DNA from: a bacterium
Lineage (GTDB): Bacteria; Chloroflexota; Dormibacteria; Aeolococcales; Bog-877
Direction: 5' to 3'
Length of the DNA stretch: 62,977 nucleotides
Assembly (NCBI GenBank): GCA_021795235.1
Contig: JAJYPP010000012.1
Coordinates: forward strand, 1 to 62,977
The notes beneath the pieces are model-generated. The model did not search any database. It saw only the letters and a program-made list of their open reading frames with translations, and had not been told where the DNA came from. Below are positions 1 to 13,153 of this stretch, piece after piece. The position numbers and the translations under genes were made by a program. Every line of letters begins with the position of its first letter. Position 1 is the stretch's first letter.

Positions 1-148
1 CCAGAACGTCTCCGCAGACGTCGCGACGGGAGGGCACAGGCCAGCGCCAGGAGGCGCCGGGCTGCTCGGCAAAGTGCCGGGTCGGCACCTCCGACCACTC
101 CGGATGAGCTCCCAACGGCACTCGCCCAAGGGGACCACGCCGGCGCAT
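1..148 (-). CDS. possible partial unrecognised ORF running off the left edge
   Basis: An open frame begins at an ATG (146-148) and stays open to base 1 on the minus strand. Codon third positions are mostly G or C, like the real genes nearby, and it reads in the same direction as ligA just upstream. I do not recognise the about 49 visible residues, which are rich in Arg, Pro and Trp. The start has no clear Shine-Dalgarno sequence and the frame is also open upstream of it. It may be chance coding potential in GC-rich DNA. Confidence 0.25.
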   Translation of the reverse strand, partial: MRRRGPLGRVPLGAHPEWSEVPTRHFAEQPGASWRWPVPSRRDVCGDVL

Positions 149-382
149 TGGTGGTGTCTGCCGGACCTGACCAACGTCTTGCCCAAGGCCAAGACTTATG
201 GCCAGGTGCTTAGTCTGGATTGGGTCCTCCGAGTGGGAAGAGTCAGGCGCCCGTGTGCGGCGTGTCATCCCAGGTTCGCGGGAAACCCAGCGGTCTCCTC
301 GAGATCGGGCTCAGCCCGATCGAGGCCACAGCCGGTTGCATCACCTCTGGCACCAGGTCAACAAGTTTGGATCCATCGTTGG
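149..382. other. intergenic region downstream of ligA
   Basis: No convincing gene is visible here apart from the possible partial frame to its left. The only clear structure is a short hairpin at 303-321, listed separately. Confidence 0.5.
303..321 (-). terminator. hairpin downstream of ligA, weak terminator candidate
   Basis: GATCGGGC (303-310) pairs with GCCCGATC (314-321) around a TCA loop, about 60 bases past the ligA stop. There is no T-run after it on the minus strand, so it may be a processing or pausing structure instead of an intrinsic terminator. Confidence 0.35.
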
Positions 383-4759
<4,377 letters not shown>

Positions 4760-4763
<4 letters not shown>

Positions 4764-5632
4764 GAGGCGGAGTCGCCGACCGGCGCCGAGACCTCGGCAT
4801 ACAGCTCCGGCCGCCGATCCGCCAGGGTGTCGTTGCGCGGCGTCCTCCGCCTGGCCCGGCGGGCCCAATCCAGGTCGATGGGAGACACCAGCAGCGCCTC
4901 CTCCCCTACCGGGGCAGGCCCCGCCAGCATGCTCCCGTCAGGGCCGACCAGACAGCTGCATCCCACGAACTTGACTCCCCGCTCCTCACCGATCCTGTCG
5001 GCGGCTGCGACGAAGATCTGGTTCTGGGTCGCCAGCCCCACGCACGCGTAGTCGCCCATCGTCCAACCCCGCTCATCCGCAGCCTCTCGGCGGAAGTTGG
5101 CCACCCAGTTGGTGGGCACGCACAGCAGCTCCGCTCCCCGCAGGGTGAGCACCCGGGCAGCCTCGGGGAACCACAGGTCGTAGCAGATCAAGATGCCGAT
5201 CCTGCCGAACGGCAGCTTGAAGACCGGAAAGCCGGTGTCGCCGGGCAGGAAGAAGCTCTTCTCATCATTGAAGAGGTGGGCCTTTCGGTACACCCCCAGC
5301 ACCCCCTCGGGCCCCAATAGTGCGGCCGCGTTGTAGCGCCGGTCGTCCACCCTCTCGGCGAAACCACAAACCACGTAGATGGACCGGCGCCGGCACACTG
5401 CAGCCCACTCATTGAGGGTCTTACCCTCCGCCGAGTCGGCACAGCGAGCGGCTTCCTCCTCGCTCTCGAAGGTGTAGCCCGAGGAAGCCAGCTCCGGCAG
5501 GACGACCAGGGTGGCGCCCTGGTCGGCAGCGGAGTTGATCCACTTGGACCCCAGATCCCGGTTGCGGTCGGGTTCGCCCACCTGAGGGGCGTACTGGCAG
5601 ATGCCTACTCTGAGACCGGATGGTTGCTGCAT
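4760..5632 (-). CDS. carbon-nitrogen hydrolase, nitrilase superfamily
   Basis: A 290-residue cytoplasmic amidase-like enzyme. The Glu-Lys-Cys triad is visible: Glu47 in LPELASSGY, Lys117 in YRKAHLF and Cys150 in ICYDLWFPE. These motifs place it among aliphatic amidase and N-carbamoyl hydrolase branches of the nitrilase superfamily; the substrate cannot be read from sequence. It starts 26 bases after the groEL stop and overlaps pcrA by 4 bases, so it sits between the chaperonin and DNA-repair genes in one apparent transcription unit. No pathway partner lies nearby. Confidence 0.88.
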
Positions 5633-5658
5633 GGACCCATTGTCCGTCCCCGGGACGG

Positions 5659-7353
5659 TCAGAAGTCCATGTCGTCCATGCCACCCATCCCGTCCATGCC
5701 ACCCATGCCACCCATGCCACCCATGCCGCCCATGCCGCCCATGGGATCGCCACCCCCACCGGGCATCCCGGCCCCCACCGGCTCCGGAACGTCGGCAATG
5801 GCCGCCTGGGTGGTCAGCAGCATCCCGGCCACCGAGGCCGCGCTCTCCAGGCTGGCCTTGACCACTTTGGTGGGGTCGACGATGCCGGCTTTGAGCAGGT
5901 CGCAGTACTCCAGCTTCTCCACGTCGAAGCCCTCGTGCTCTCCCATCTGGCTCACCTTCTCGCAGACGACCGAACCCTCCACCCCGGCGTTGGCGGCCAA
6001 CTGCCTGGTGGGGATCTCAAGGGCGCGCCGAACGATCTCAACCCCTGTGCGCTCGTCCTCATCCGAGCCCAGATCCTTAAGCGTCTCCGCCACCAGCAGC
6101 AGGCTGCGGCCACCGCCCGGCAGGATCCCCTGCTCAACGGCGGCCTTGGTGGCCTCCAGGGCATCCTCGACCCTCTCCTTGCGCTCCTTGAGAGCGGTCT
6201 CGGTAGGAGCACCGACCTTGATCACGGCAACCCCGCCCACCAACCGGGCCTTGCGCTCCTGGAGCTTCTCCCGGTCCCAGTCCGACTCGGTGTCCTCGAT
6301 CTGACGCTGGATCTCCTCGACCCGGGCCGCGATCGCGGAGTGCGTGCCCCGGCCCTCGACCACGGTGGTGTCATCCTTGGTGACCAGAATCCTGCGCGCC
6401 GAGCCGAGCTGGCGCTCCTGAACGGCCTCCAGGGTCAGCCCCAACTCCTCAGAGATCACCTCGGCGCCGGTTAGGATCGCCAGGTCCTGGAGCATCGCGG
6501 TGCGCCTGTCCCCGAACCCCGGCGCCTTGACCGCCGAGCAGGTGAGGGTTCCGCGCAGGCGGTTCACCACCAGGGTGGCCAACGCCTCGCCGTCGATGTC
6601 CTCAGCCACCAGCAACAGCGGCCGGCTTGTCTTCAGTGCCAGCTCCATCACCGGGACCACATCCTTCACCGCCGAGATCTTGCGGGGAGTGATGAGGATG
6701 AGCGGATCCTCGAGCACCGCCTCCATGGTCTTCTGATCGGTGACCAGGTACGGCGAGACGAAGCCCCGGTCGAACTGCATCCCTTCCACCACCTTGACCT
6801 CGGTATCGATCCCCGAGGCCTCCTCGACCGTGATCACCCCGTCGGCGGTGACCTTGTCCATGGCGCTCGCGATCATCTCCCCGATCTCCTGGCTGCCACT
6901 GGACACGGTCGCTACCTGCGCGATGTCGGAACGGCCATCGACCGGCCGGCTGTGCTTGTCAAGCTCGCTCAGAGCCCGCGCGGTCGCCAGGTCGATGCCC
7001 CGCTTGAGGCCCATCGGAGAGGAGCCACCCGCCATGTTGCGCACGCCCTCCTCGACCAGCGCCTCCGCCAACAGCGCGGCGGTGGTGGTGCCATCTCCGG
7101 CTCGGTCATTGGCACGGCGGGAGGCCTCTGCCAGCAGCTGCGCGCCCATGTTCTCGAAGTGATCCGGCAGCTCGATATCCCGCACGATGGTCGCTCCATC
7201 GGTGGAGATCTGGGGGCTGCCGTACTTGCGATCTATGACCACCGAGCGGCCGCGGGGGCCCAGGGTGGGACGCACCGCCGCCGCCACCAGGGCGGTGCCG
7301 CGGAGCAGCGCCTCCCGCGCCTGATCGTCGAACTTGAGCTGCTTGGCTGACAT
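5659..7353 (-). CDS. groEL: 60 kDa chaperonin GroEL
   Basis: GroEL forms the double-ring folding chamber with GroES in the cytoplasm. The 564-residue protein has the ATP-site motif GDGTTTA, the nucleotide-binding TLGPRGR and STDGATIVRDI segments near the N-terminus, the KAPGFGDRR apical motif and LPGGG near the C-terminal equatorial domain. It ends with a Gly-Gly-Met repeat tail interrupted by Asp. It lies 83 bases after groES under the same CIRCE-controlled promoter. No second groEL is visible in this window. Confidence 0.97.
   Translation of the reverse strand: MSAKQLKFDDQAREALLRGTALVAAAVRPTLGPRGRSVVIDRKYGSPQISTDGATIVRDIELPDHFENMGAQLLAEASRRANDRAGDGTTTAALLAEALVEEGVRNMAGGSSPMGLKRGIDLATARALSELDKHSRPVDGRSDIAQVATVSSGSQEIGEMIASAMDKVTADGVITVEEASGIDTEVKVVEGMQFDRGFVSPYLVTDQKTMEAVLEDPLILITPRKISAVKDVVPVMELALKTSRPLLLVAEDIDGEALATLVVNRLRGTLTCSAVKAPGFGDRRTAMLQDLAILTGAEVISEELGLTLEAVQERQLGSARRILVTKDDTTVVEGRGTHSAIAARVEEIQRQIEDTESDWDREKLQERKARLVGGVAVIKVGAPTETALKERKERVEDALEATKAAVEQGILPGGGRSLLLVAETLKDLGSDEDERTGVEIVRRALEIPTRQLAANAGVEGSVVCEKVSQMGEHEGFDVEKLEYCDLLKAGIVDPTKVVKASLESAASVAGMLLTTQAAIADVPEPVGAGMPGGGGDPMGGMGGMGGMGGMGGMDGMGGMDDMDF
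5671..5742. repeat. GGM-encoding tandem repeat at the groEL 3' end
   Basis: Nine-base units encoding Gly-Gly-Met repeat near the end of groEL. This is the normal flexible GroEL tail and not an independent element, although it creates a spurious Pro-Met-Pro reading on the other strand. Confidence 0.85.
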
Positions 7354-7436
7354 CTTGTTGCGAATCCTCCATCGAGCCGAGGGCTGGGAGCTCGCGGCTG
7401 ACCTCGGTGGCCGCCGCGAGCCCGCCGCTCAGTCGC

Positions 7437-7748
7437 TCAGGCCTTGCCGTTAGGGTTGACGACCGCCAGGATGTCCCGCTCCGCGAGGATCAGGTAGTCC
7501 TGCTCTTCGATCTTGATCTCCGAGCCGGCGTACTTGGCGTAGATGACCCGGTCGCCTACCTTGACGTCCAGCTCCACGCGCAGCCCGGTCTGCTCGTTGT
7601 ACTTCCCATTACCCACGGCTTCGATGAGGCCCTCCTGGGGCTTCTCCTTGGCCGTGTCGGGGAGCACGATGCCGCTCTTGGTGGTCTCTTCCCGCTCCAG
7701 GGGCTTGACGACGACGCGATCTGCCAGGGGGCGTAGCTTGAGGCTCAT
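7437..7748 (-). CDS. groES: 10 kDa co-chaperonin GroES
   Basis: GroES caps the GroEL ring. The 103-residue protein begins [16 protein letters not shown] and contains the mobile loop ([14 protein letters not shown]) plus the conserved [16 protein letters not shown] strand. A strong Shine-Dalgarno (GAGGAGG) precedes the ATG. The CIRCE operator sits in the leader just upstream, so HrcA repression is expected. It is first in a run with groEL, the nitrilase-family hydrolase, pcrA and ligA. Confidence 0.97.
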   Translation of the reverse strand: MSLKLRPLADRVVVKPLEREETTKSGIVLPDTAKEKPQEGLIEAVGNGKYNEQTGLRVELDVKVGDRVIYAKYAGSEIKIEEQDYLILAERDILAVVNPNGKA

Positions 7749-7766
7749 TGCGACCTCCTCCTCTGA

Positions 7767-7793
7767 TTAGCACTCAACCGTACCGAGTGCTAA
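7767..7793 (-). promoter_or_regulatory. CIRCE operator (HrcA binding site)
   Basis: TTAGCACTC (7767-7775) and GAGTGCTAA (7785-7793) flank exactly nine bases, a perfect match to the CIRCE consensus. It lies between the putative groES -10 element and the groES start, where bound HrcA would block transcription. hrcA itself is not in the window. Confidence 0.95.
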
Positions 7794-7794
7794 G

Positions 7795-7825
7795 AGTTTA
7801 GCACCTCCGGGGCGGCAGTTGGCAA
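7795..7825 (-). promoter_or_regulatory. putative sigma-A promoter of groES-groEL
   Basis: On the minus strand TTGCCA (7820-7825) is followed after 19 bases by TAAACT (7795-7800), which has an extended -10 TGC before it. The initiation point would fall at the edge of the CIRCE element. The spacer is slightly long. Confidence 0.5.
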
Positions 7826-7849
7826 CCAGACGGCAGCACCTCAAGCGAA

Positions 7850-7883
7850 GAGCCGACCCCGCCTCGATTGGCGGGGCCGGCTC
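7850..7883 (-). terminator. strong hairpin after the PHS transporter gene
   Basis: A 14-bp stem with one mismatch and a six-base loop (7864-7869) begins about 30 bases after the transporter stop. It separates this gene from the groES promoter. The T-tract on the minus strand is poor, so termination efficiency is uncertain. Confidence 0.55.
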
Positions 7884-7914
7884 GGGGGGGCGCCTTGCCT
7901 CGGCTCGGGTCAGC

Positions 7915-9323
7915 TCAGACGTTGACCGCCTGCAGCGGTGGAGCAGCCACCACCAGATCCTCGCTGCTGGCGTCCTCCAGCGTCTTGCCACTGGGTTCAG
8001 GGAGCAGGAATGTGACCAGGATCCCCAGTACCGCCGTCGAGGTCGCGATCAGCATCACCCCGGAGAGCCCCAGGGTGCTGAGCACCAGGGGGAAGGTGAA
8101 CGTACCGATGAACGCCCCGACCTTGCCCGTGCCGGCGGAGATGCCATGGCCGGTGGTCCGGGCGGAGACCGGATAGAGCTCCGAGGGCAGGACGAAGGTG
8201 GTGGTGTTGGGGCCGAACTCCGTGAAGAAGTAGCTGATCCCGTACAGCAGCAGGAACGGCACCACCTCCTTGACGATCCCCGGCACCACCCCGATCAGGA
8301 TGAAGGCCACCGCCATGCCCGCGAAGCCCAGGAACTGCAGCCGTCGATGCCCCACTCGATCTATCGCCAAGAAGGCGAAGATGTAGCCGGGCAGGGCGAA
8401 CAAAGTGAAGATCAAGAGGGTGAGCGCGGTGTCCTGGATGAGGGTGGCGTGGGGCGCCAGGGCCTTCAGGATCAACGGCGACGAGATGCTGTTGCCGTAG
8501 AAGGTGTAGTCCAGCATGAACCAGCTCCCGGCCGTGCCCAGGAGCAGCAGCAGGTAGCGGGGATTGGAGATGAACTGCCGGAACGAGAGCCGCACCCGCG
8601 GCTCGGTCGCCTCCTCATCGACGTGGAGCTGATCGCGTGTGTAGGCGCTCAGGGCATGCGCCGCCGCCTTGTCGCGGCCCTGCACCCGGGCCATGTACCG
8701 GGGCGACTCCGGCATCTTGCGCCGCAGGTAGATGACCGCGATCGCGGGGATGGCGCCCAGCCCCAGCATGATGCGCCAGGCGATGTCGCCGTTGACTCCC
8801 AGGCCGAGGATGACCAGGGCCACCAACGGTCCCATGATCAGCCCAGGGCCTGCATCGAGAAAACCATGCTCACCAGCCGGCCGCGGTTCTTGCGGTTGGA
8901 GTACTCGCTCATGATGACCGCACTCACCGGGTAGTCGCCGCCGATGCCGATGCCCAGGACGAAGCGCCAGGCGATCAACCACACCAGGTTGGGCGACAGC
9001 GCGCTGCCGACGGCCGCGACCGCCATCAGGCCGGCCTCAACTCCGTAGATCGCCTTGCGCCCGAACACGTCCGCGATCCGCCCGAAGACGGTGGCGCCGA
9101 TCAGCGCGGCGATCAGGGCAGTGCTGCCGACCAGCCCGATCACGAACGGGGACGGGTGGTACTCCACTTTTATCAGCGCCAGGGCGACTCCGATGATGAA
9201 CAGGTCGTAGGCGTCGGTGAAGAATCCCATCCCGGCCGTGAACAGAACCCGCATGTGGAAGCGTCCGATGGGCGCCTCGTTGAGAGCGTCGACCACACCC
9301 CTACTGATCGTGTCCCTTGACAT
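7915..9323 (-). pseudogene. MFS transporter, phosphate:H+ symporter (PHS)-like, frameshifted
   Basis: Two overlapping frames together make one 12-helix transporter. The 5' part (start 9323) carries FFTDAYDLFIIGVA, the hallmark start of the PHS (Pho84-like) MFS family, the RIADVFGRK loop and the GIGGDYP motif, and stops at 8838. The 3' part resumes with LIMGPLVALVIL and continues through the MPESPRY loop to the stop at 7915. Adding one base near 8841-8850 restores a single reading frame of about 470 residues. The gene may be a recent pseudogene, a sequencing or assembly error, or a programmed shift. Substrate is inferred from family resemblance only. A possible Pho-box-like repeat lies upstream. 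Confidence 0.8.
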
Positions 9324-9387
9324 CCTGAATCGGGTCCTCCCTGGCTCTTGTGCCCTGGCTTGAGTGCTGCCTCGATTCTTGCCGGGA

Positions 9388-9411
9388 GGTGGTTAAGCCA
9401 GTGTTAAGCCG
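9388..9411 (-). promoter_or_regulatory. direct repeat with 11-bp period, Pho-box-like
   Basis: On the minus strand GGCTTAAC occurs twice with an 11-base period, 65-90 bases before the transporter start. A -10-like AAGAAT follows about ten bases after the second copy. OmpR/PhoB-family activators bind direct repeats with this geometry, which fits a phosphate-transporter-like gene. The regulator is inferred. Confidence 0.45.
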
Positions 9412-9462
9412 CCGCCAAGGACGCGGCGGAGGTCCAAGTCGGACACGATCGGCACGGGGCCC

Positions 9463-9487
9463 AAAGAAAGTGGCCGGCACTCGCCGG
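9463..9487 (-). terminator. intrinsic terminator candidate after the acyl-CoA synthetase
   Basis: On the minus strand CCGGC-GAGT-GCCGG forms a 5-bp stem with a four-base loop, then CCAC and a T-rich stretch (TTTCTTT). It starts about 20 bases past the synthetase stop. Confidence 0.55.
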
Positions 9488-9508
9488 ACGACGCCCTGAG
9501 CTCGCGGC

Positions 9509-11176
9509 TCAGGCGGGTGGACCGCCCCGGAGCCGCTCCCTGAGCTCGGATCGGCGGATCTTCCCGCTGACCGTCTTGGGCAGCTCCTCAACGAAATGGA
9601 TCTCTCGGGGGTACTTGTAGGGCGCGGTCACCCGCTTCACGTGATCTTGAAGCTCGAGGGCCAGCTGGTCACTGGCTTCGAAGCCGGGGGCCAGGATGAC
9701 GAAGGCGGTGACGACCTCGGTGCGCTGCGGGTCGGGCTTGCCCACCACCGCCGCCTCGGCGACCGCAGGATGCTCAACCAGCGCACTCTCGACCTCGAAG
9801 GGACCTATCCGGTACGCCGACGAGGTGATGACGTCGTCGGAGCGGCTGGAGAACCAGAGGTATCCATCAGCGTCGCGCCGCCCCCTGTCTCCAGTGAGGT
9901 AAAAGTCGCCGTGGAAGGCGGCCCTGGTCGCTTCGAGGTCGCGATAGTAGCCGCTGAACAGCCCAACCGGGCGCTGGGGGTGCGCCCTGACCCCGATGTT
10001 GCCCTCGATCTCGTCGCCCAGGGGATTGCCCTCGTCGTCAACGATATCCACGTCGAAGCCGGGGGCCGGCTTCCCCATCGATCCCGGCCGTACCGGCAGA
10101 CAGCGATAGTTGGCGACCACGTTGATCGTCTCGGTCTGACCGTAGCCATCGTAGACCGTGAGCCCCACCCCCTCCTGCCACACCCGGATGACCTCCGGGT
10201 TGAGCGGCTCGCCAGCGGCCGTGCAGTGGCGGAGGCCCAGCAGGTTGGGGCGGCGCAGATCGGTCAGCACCAGCGAGCGATATAGGGTGGGAGGCGCGCA
10301 GAAGGTGGTCACGCCGTGCCGGGCGATGACGTCCAGGATCAGGTCCGGGTCGGGCTTGCCCATGTTCATCTGCACCACCGCTGCCCCTTCGGACCATTGC
10401 CCGAACAGCTTGCCCCACGCGGCCTTGGCCCAGCCCGTGTCGGAGACGGTCCAGTGCAGGTCGCCGGGCCGCAGGTCGTGCCAGAAGCGGGCGGTGATAC
10501 GGTGCCCGATGCCGTAGCTGGCCTGGGTGTGCAGCACCATCTTGGGGTGGGCCACCGTCCCGCTGGTGAAGTAGATCAGCATCGGGTCATCCGCAGCGGT
10601 CCCAGCGTCGCCCCCGGGCTGGCTGGAGGCGAGCTCCATCAGCCCGCCCAAGGGCTGCCAGTCGGGGCTGGGTGACTCCCCCACCACCACTGTCTGCGTC
10701 AGTGATGGGAGCTCGGCTCTGACCTGGTCCAGCTTGGCCGCGCCGGCGGTGTCGGTCACGGCCACCTTCGCCTCCGCTCGGGCCACCCGGTAGGCGATAT
10801 CTCGGGGCGTCAGCTGGGAGGTCGCCGGCATCGGGATCGCCCCCATCCGAATGGCTCCTAGTACCACGAAGTACCACTCCGGGATCCGCGGGAGCATGAC
10901 GAAGATCCGGTCCCCCTTGGCGACCCCCAGGCCGACCAGCAGGTTGGCAATCCGACGGCTGGCGATCGCCAGGTCTGAGAAGCTGTGCCGCCCCACCACC
11001 TCACCCGCAGGGCCCAGGGACAGGAGGGCCAGCTCGGAGCCACGGGCCGCGGCCAGTGGCTCCAGCACATCCAGGACGAAATTGAACTGGGCTGGGACCA
11101 CCAGCCGAAAGGACGCCCGCTCGGCTGCGTAGTCGGACATGTTGGGAGCGCTCGACCTGGTCGGTGAACTGGTCAT
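9509..11176 (-). CDS. acyl-CoA synthetase (AMP-forming), medium-chain type
   Basis: An ANL-superfamily enzyme of about 555 residues that activates a carboxylic acid with ATP and then CoA. The phosphate loop is YFTSGTVAHPK (about residues 202-212). YDGYGQTET and LTGDRGRRDADGY follow, and the C-terminal catalytic Lys lies in KTVSGKIRR. The overall pattern resembles medium-chain acyl-CoA or xenobiotic acid ligases more than acetyl-CoA synthetase; exact substrate is unknown. ATG 11176 was chosen over the one eight codons upstream because GGAGGAGGGG lies directly before it. It appears monocistronic. Confidence 0.9.
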   Translation of the reverse strand: MTSSPTRSSAPNMSDYAAERASFRLVVPAQFNFVLDVLEPLAAARGSELALLSLGPAGEVVGRHSFSDLAIASRRIANLLVGLGVAKGDRIFVMLPRIPEWYFVVLGAIRMGAIPMPATSQLTPRDIAYRVARAEAKVAVTDTAGAAKLDQVRAELPSLTQTVVVGESPSPDWQPLGGLMELASSQPGGDAGTAADDPMLIYFTSGTVAHPKMVLHTQASYGIGHRITARFWHDLRPGDLHWTVSDTGWAKAAWGKLFGQWSEGAAVVQMNMGKPDPDLILDVIARHGVTTFCAPPTLYRSLVLTDLRRPNLLGLRHCTAAGEPLNPEVIRVWQEGVGLTVYDGYGQTETINVVANYRCLPVRPGSMGKPAPGFDVDIVDDEGNPLGDEIEGNIGVRAHPQRPVGLFSGYYRDLEATRAAFHGDFYLTGDRGRRDADGYLWFSSRSDDVITSSAYRIGPFEVESALVEHPAVAEAAVVGKPDPQRTEVVTAFVILAPGFEASDQLALELQDHVKRVTAPYKYPREIHFVEELPKTVSGKIRRSELRERLRGGPPA

Positions 11177-11224
11177 GCTCCCCTCCTCCTGTCCGATCAC
11201 CGGCCACCTCGGGCCGTTGGTCCG

Positions 11225-11253
11225 AGCTTATTGCTGGTGTCCCCTCTGGTCAA
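11225..11253 (-). promoter_or_regulatory. weak promoter candidate for the acyl-CoA synthetase
   Basis: TTGACC (11248-11253) and TAAGCT (11225-11230) on the minus strand are spaced by 17 bases, about 50 bases before the start codon. The -35 is good and the -10 is poor. Confidence 0.3.
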
Positions 11254-11452
11254 CCTCCGGAAGCGCCAAGGACGCCTGGTTAGTGACGGCCCCATGGAGC
11301 AGTTCGCCACTCTTGCCGCGACTGCAAGTCTCTTCCATTCAGCGCTCGCAGCGACACAGAGGCGGTCTCAAGCACTGTGAGCCGGGCCAGACCAGGCCGC
11401 AGCCTCCAGCACCAGCCGTTACCCGCCTCGGTTACGCGGCGTTAAGTCAGAT

Positions 11453-12022
11453 GTGCGCGGGATCCTGTTCCTGGCCGCCGGCCTCCTCCTGGTTGGCTGC
11501 GCGCCCCAGCCGCTGCCCATTACCAACTCCTCGACGGCCCCCACCGTGAAGTGGTCAGCCAACGCGGTCAGCTTCGCCCATCCGGAGGGTTGGTCGCGAG
11601 CGGCTTGGTCCTTCCCGAGCAGCTTCACCTACATGGTGGCCGCGGTCAGCAATCAGCGGCTGAATAACCCCTGCTTCAAGTCCGGCACCACCAGCGTCTG
11701 CGGACAGCCACTGGCCCGGCTGCAGCCGGGCGGTCTTCTGGCTGAGTGGTGGCAGGACGGCTTCCCCACTTGGGGCTATGCGCGCCAGGCGGGCAGCCCC
11801 ATGACGGTGGACGGACTTCCGGCGAAGATCCAGGACGGTGCCGGAGGCTCGAACGCCTGCTCAGGGCTGGGAGCGGACCGCTGGATCAGCGTTGTGATTG
11901 AGCGCCCACCGACCAAAGACAACTACTTCCAGTTCGTGGCCTGCATGAGAGGGCCGGGGCTCGCGGCCGAACGGGATGTCGCAATGGCGATCCTGCAGTC
12001 GGCCCACCTATCCCGCCAGTAG
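11453..12022 (+). CDS. hypothetical secreted lipoprotein
   Basis: A 189-residue protein with a short Arg-containing start, a hydrophobic core and lipobox LLVGC with Cys16, so it should be exported and lipid-anchored. The mature part has a Trp-rich beta-like pattern and five Cys residues including PCFKSG and SVCG, which may form disulfides. I do not recognise a family or function. The start is GTG at 11453, with no obvious Shine-Dalgarno. It is one of very few plus-strand genes here, divergent from the acyl-CoA synthetase and convergent with tsaD. Confidence 0.72.
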   Translation: MRGILFLAAGLLLVGCAPQPLPITNSSTAPTVKWSANAVSFAHPEGWSRAAWSFPSSFTYMVAAVSNQRLNNPCFKSGTTSVCGQPLARLQPGGLLAEWWQDGFPTWGYARQAGSPMTVDGLPAKIQDGAGGSNACSGLGADRWISVVIERPPTKDNYFQFVACMRGPGLAAERDVAMAILQSAHLSRQ

Positions 12023-12145
12023 GATCGACGCGAGGGTCGTGCGCCCGCTCCCCATCTCCCCTATCCGACTGGGTCCCGAGCCGTCCTATCCTCTTCTGGG
12101 CCCACGGCGGTCATCACGTCCCAGCGCTCGAATCCCAGATCCTCT

Positions 12146-13153
12146 TCAGGCGTAGGCTCGCAGCCCCGGGTCTATCTCCAGGGGCTCGTGGTCGAATCCG
12201 TGGGTGAGCTGCCTCACCACCCCGGCCGCCCCGATCATGGCGGCGTTGTCGGTGCAGAACCTGGGCTCGGGTATGGTCACGTCGGCCATACCGTCGAGCC
12301 TGGTCCGGGCGGTCTCCCGCAGCAGCCGATTGCTGGCGACGCCGCCGGCGAGCACCACCCGGTGGCAGCCCGTGTGCTCCACCGCCGCCTCCAGCTGCAG
12401 GCACAGGGTCTCCACCGCGGCCAACCGGAAGGCCGCGGCCACGTCCGCCCTGGTCCGCTCGTCCAGCTCCCCCAGGTCGCGCACAAGGTAGAGGACCGCG
12501 GTCTTGAGCCCGCTGAACGAGAACCCGAAGTTCGGCATCACCGGCCGGGGCAGGCGGAAGCGGTGGGGGTCGCCCCCTTCGGCCAGCCTGTCGATCTCCG
12601 GCCCGCCCGGGTAGGGCAGGCCGAGCATGCGCGCCACCTTGTCGAACGCCTCCCCGACCGCATCGTCGCGGGTGGCCCCCAGCAGCTCCACATCCGCGTG
12701 AGAGCGGTAGTGGATCAGGTCAGTGTGCCCCCCGCTGACCACCAGCCCCACAAAGGGAGGCTCAAGGGCGGGATTCTCGATCTCAGCGGCCAGGACGTGA
12801 CCCGTCATGTGGTTCACCCCCACCAGCGGCATCCCGGAACCCGCCGCCAGCGCCTGAGCGTAGCTGGCCCCGACCGCCAGGCAGCCCACCAGCCCGGGGC
12901 CGCGGGTGACCGCGATCCCGTCGAGCCGGGACCAGTCCTGCGCCAGTGGGGCCATGGCCGCCCTGACCACCCCCGCGATCCGCTCCAGGTGCATCCTGGC
13001 GGCGAGCTCGGGAACCACTCCGCCGTAGGCGGCATGGGCGGCGGCCTGCGATGCCACCACCGAGCTCTCCACGACGAAGGAGTCGGTCACCAGGGCGGCG
13101 GCGGTCTCATCACACGAGGTCTCGATGGCCAGGAGCCTCAAATCCTGGGCCAC
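12146..13153 (-). CDS. tsaD: tRNA N6-adenosine threonylcarbamoyltransferase TsaD
   Basis: TsaD transfers the threonylcarbamoyl group from TC-AMP to A37 of ANN-decoding tRNAs. The about 336-residue ASKHA-fold protein shows IETSCDETAAA at the N-terminus, the metal-binding VNHMTGH (about His115 and His119), VSGGHTDL, and the C-terminal CTDNAAMIG metal Asp. It ends the tsaE-tsaB-rimI-tsaD run. I chose GTG 13153, overlapping rimI by 16 bases; an alternative TTG at 13141 overlaps the rimI stop as TTGA. The longer open frame upstream lies inside rimI and is not homologous. Confidence 0.95.
   Translation of the reverse strand: MAQDLRLLAIETSCDETAAALVTDSFVVESSVVASQAAAHAAYGGVVPELAARMHLERIAGVVRAAMAPLAQDWSRLDGIAVTRGPGLVGCLAVGASYAQALAAGSGMPLVGVNHMTGHVLAAEIENPALEPPFVGLVVSGGHTDLIHYRSHADVELLGATRDDAVGEAFDKVARMLGLPYPGGPEIDRLAEGGDPHRFRLPRPVMPNFGFSFSGLKTAVLYLVRDLGELDERTRADVAAAFRLAAVETLCLQLEAAVEHTGCHRVVLAGGVASNRLLRETARTRLDGMADVTIPEPRFCTDNAAMIGAAGVVRQLTHGFDHEPLEIDPGLRAYA

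Noticed and set aside
5601..6474. Plus-strand frames with Pro-Met-Pro or His-Ala-Thr repeats
   Set aside because: These are the reverse complement of the groEL Gly-Gly-Met tail.
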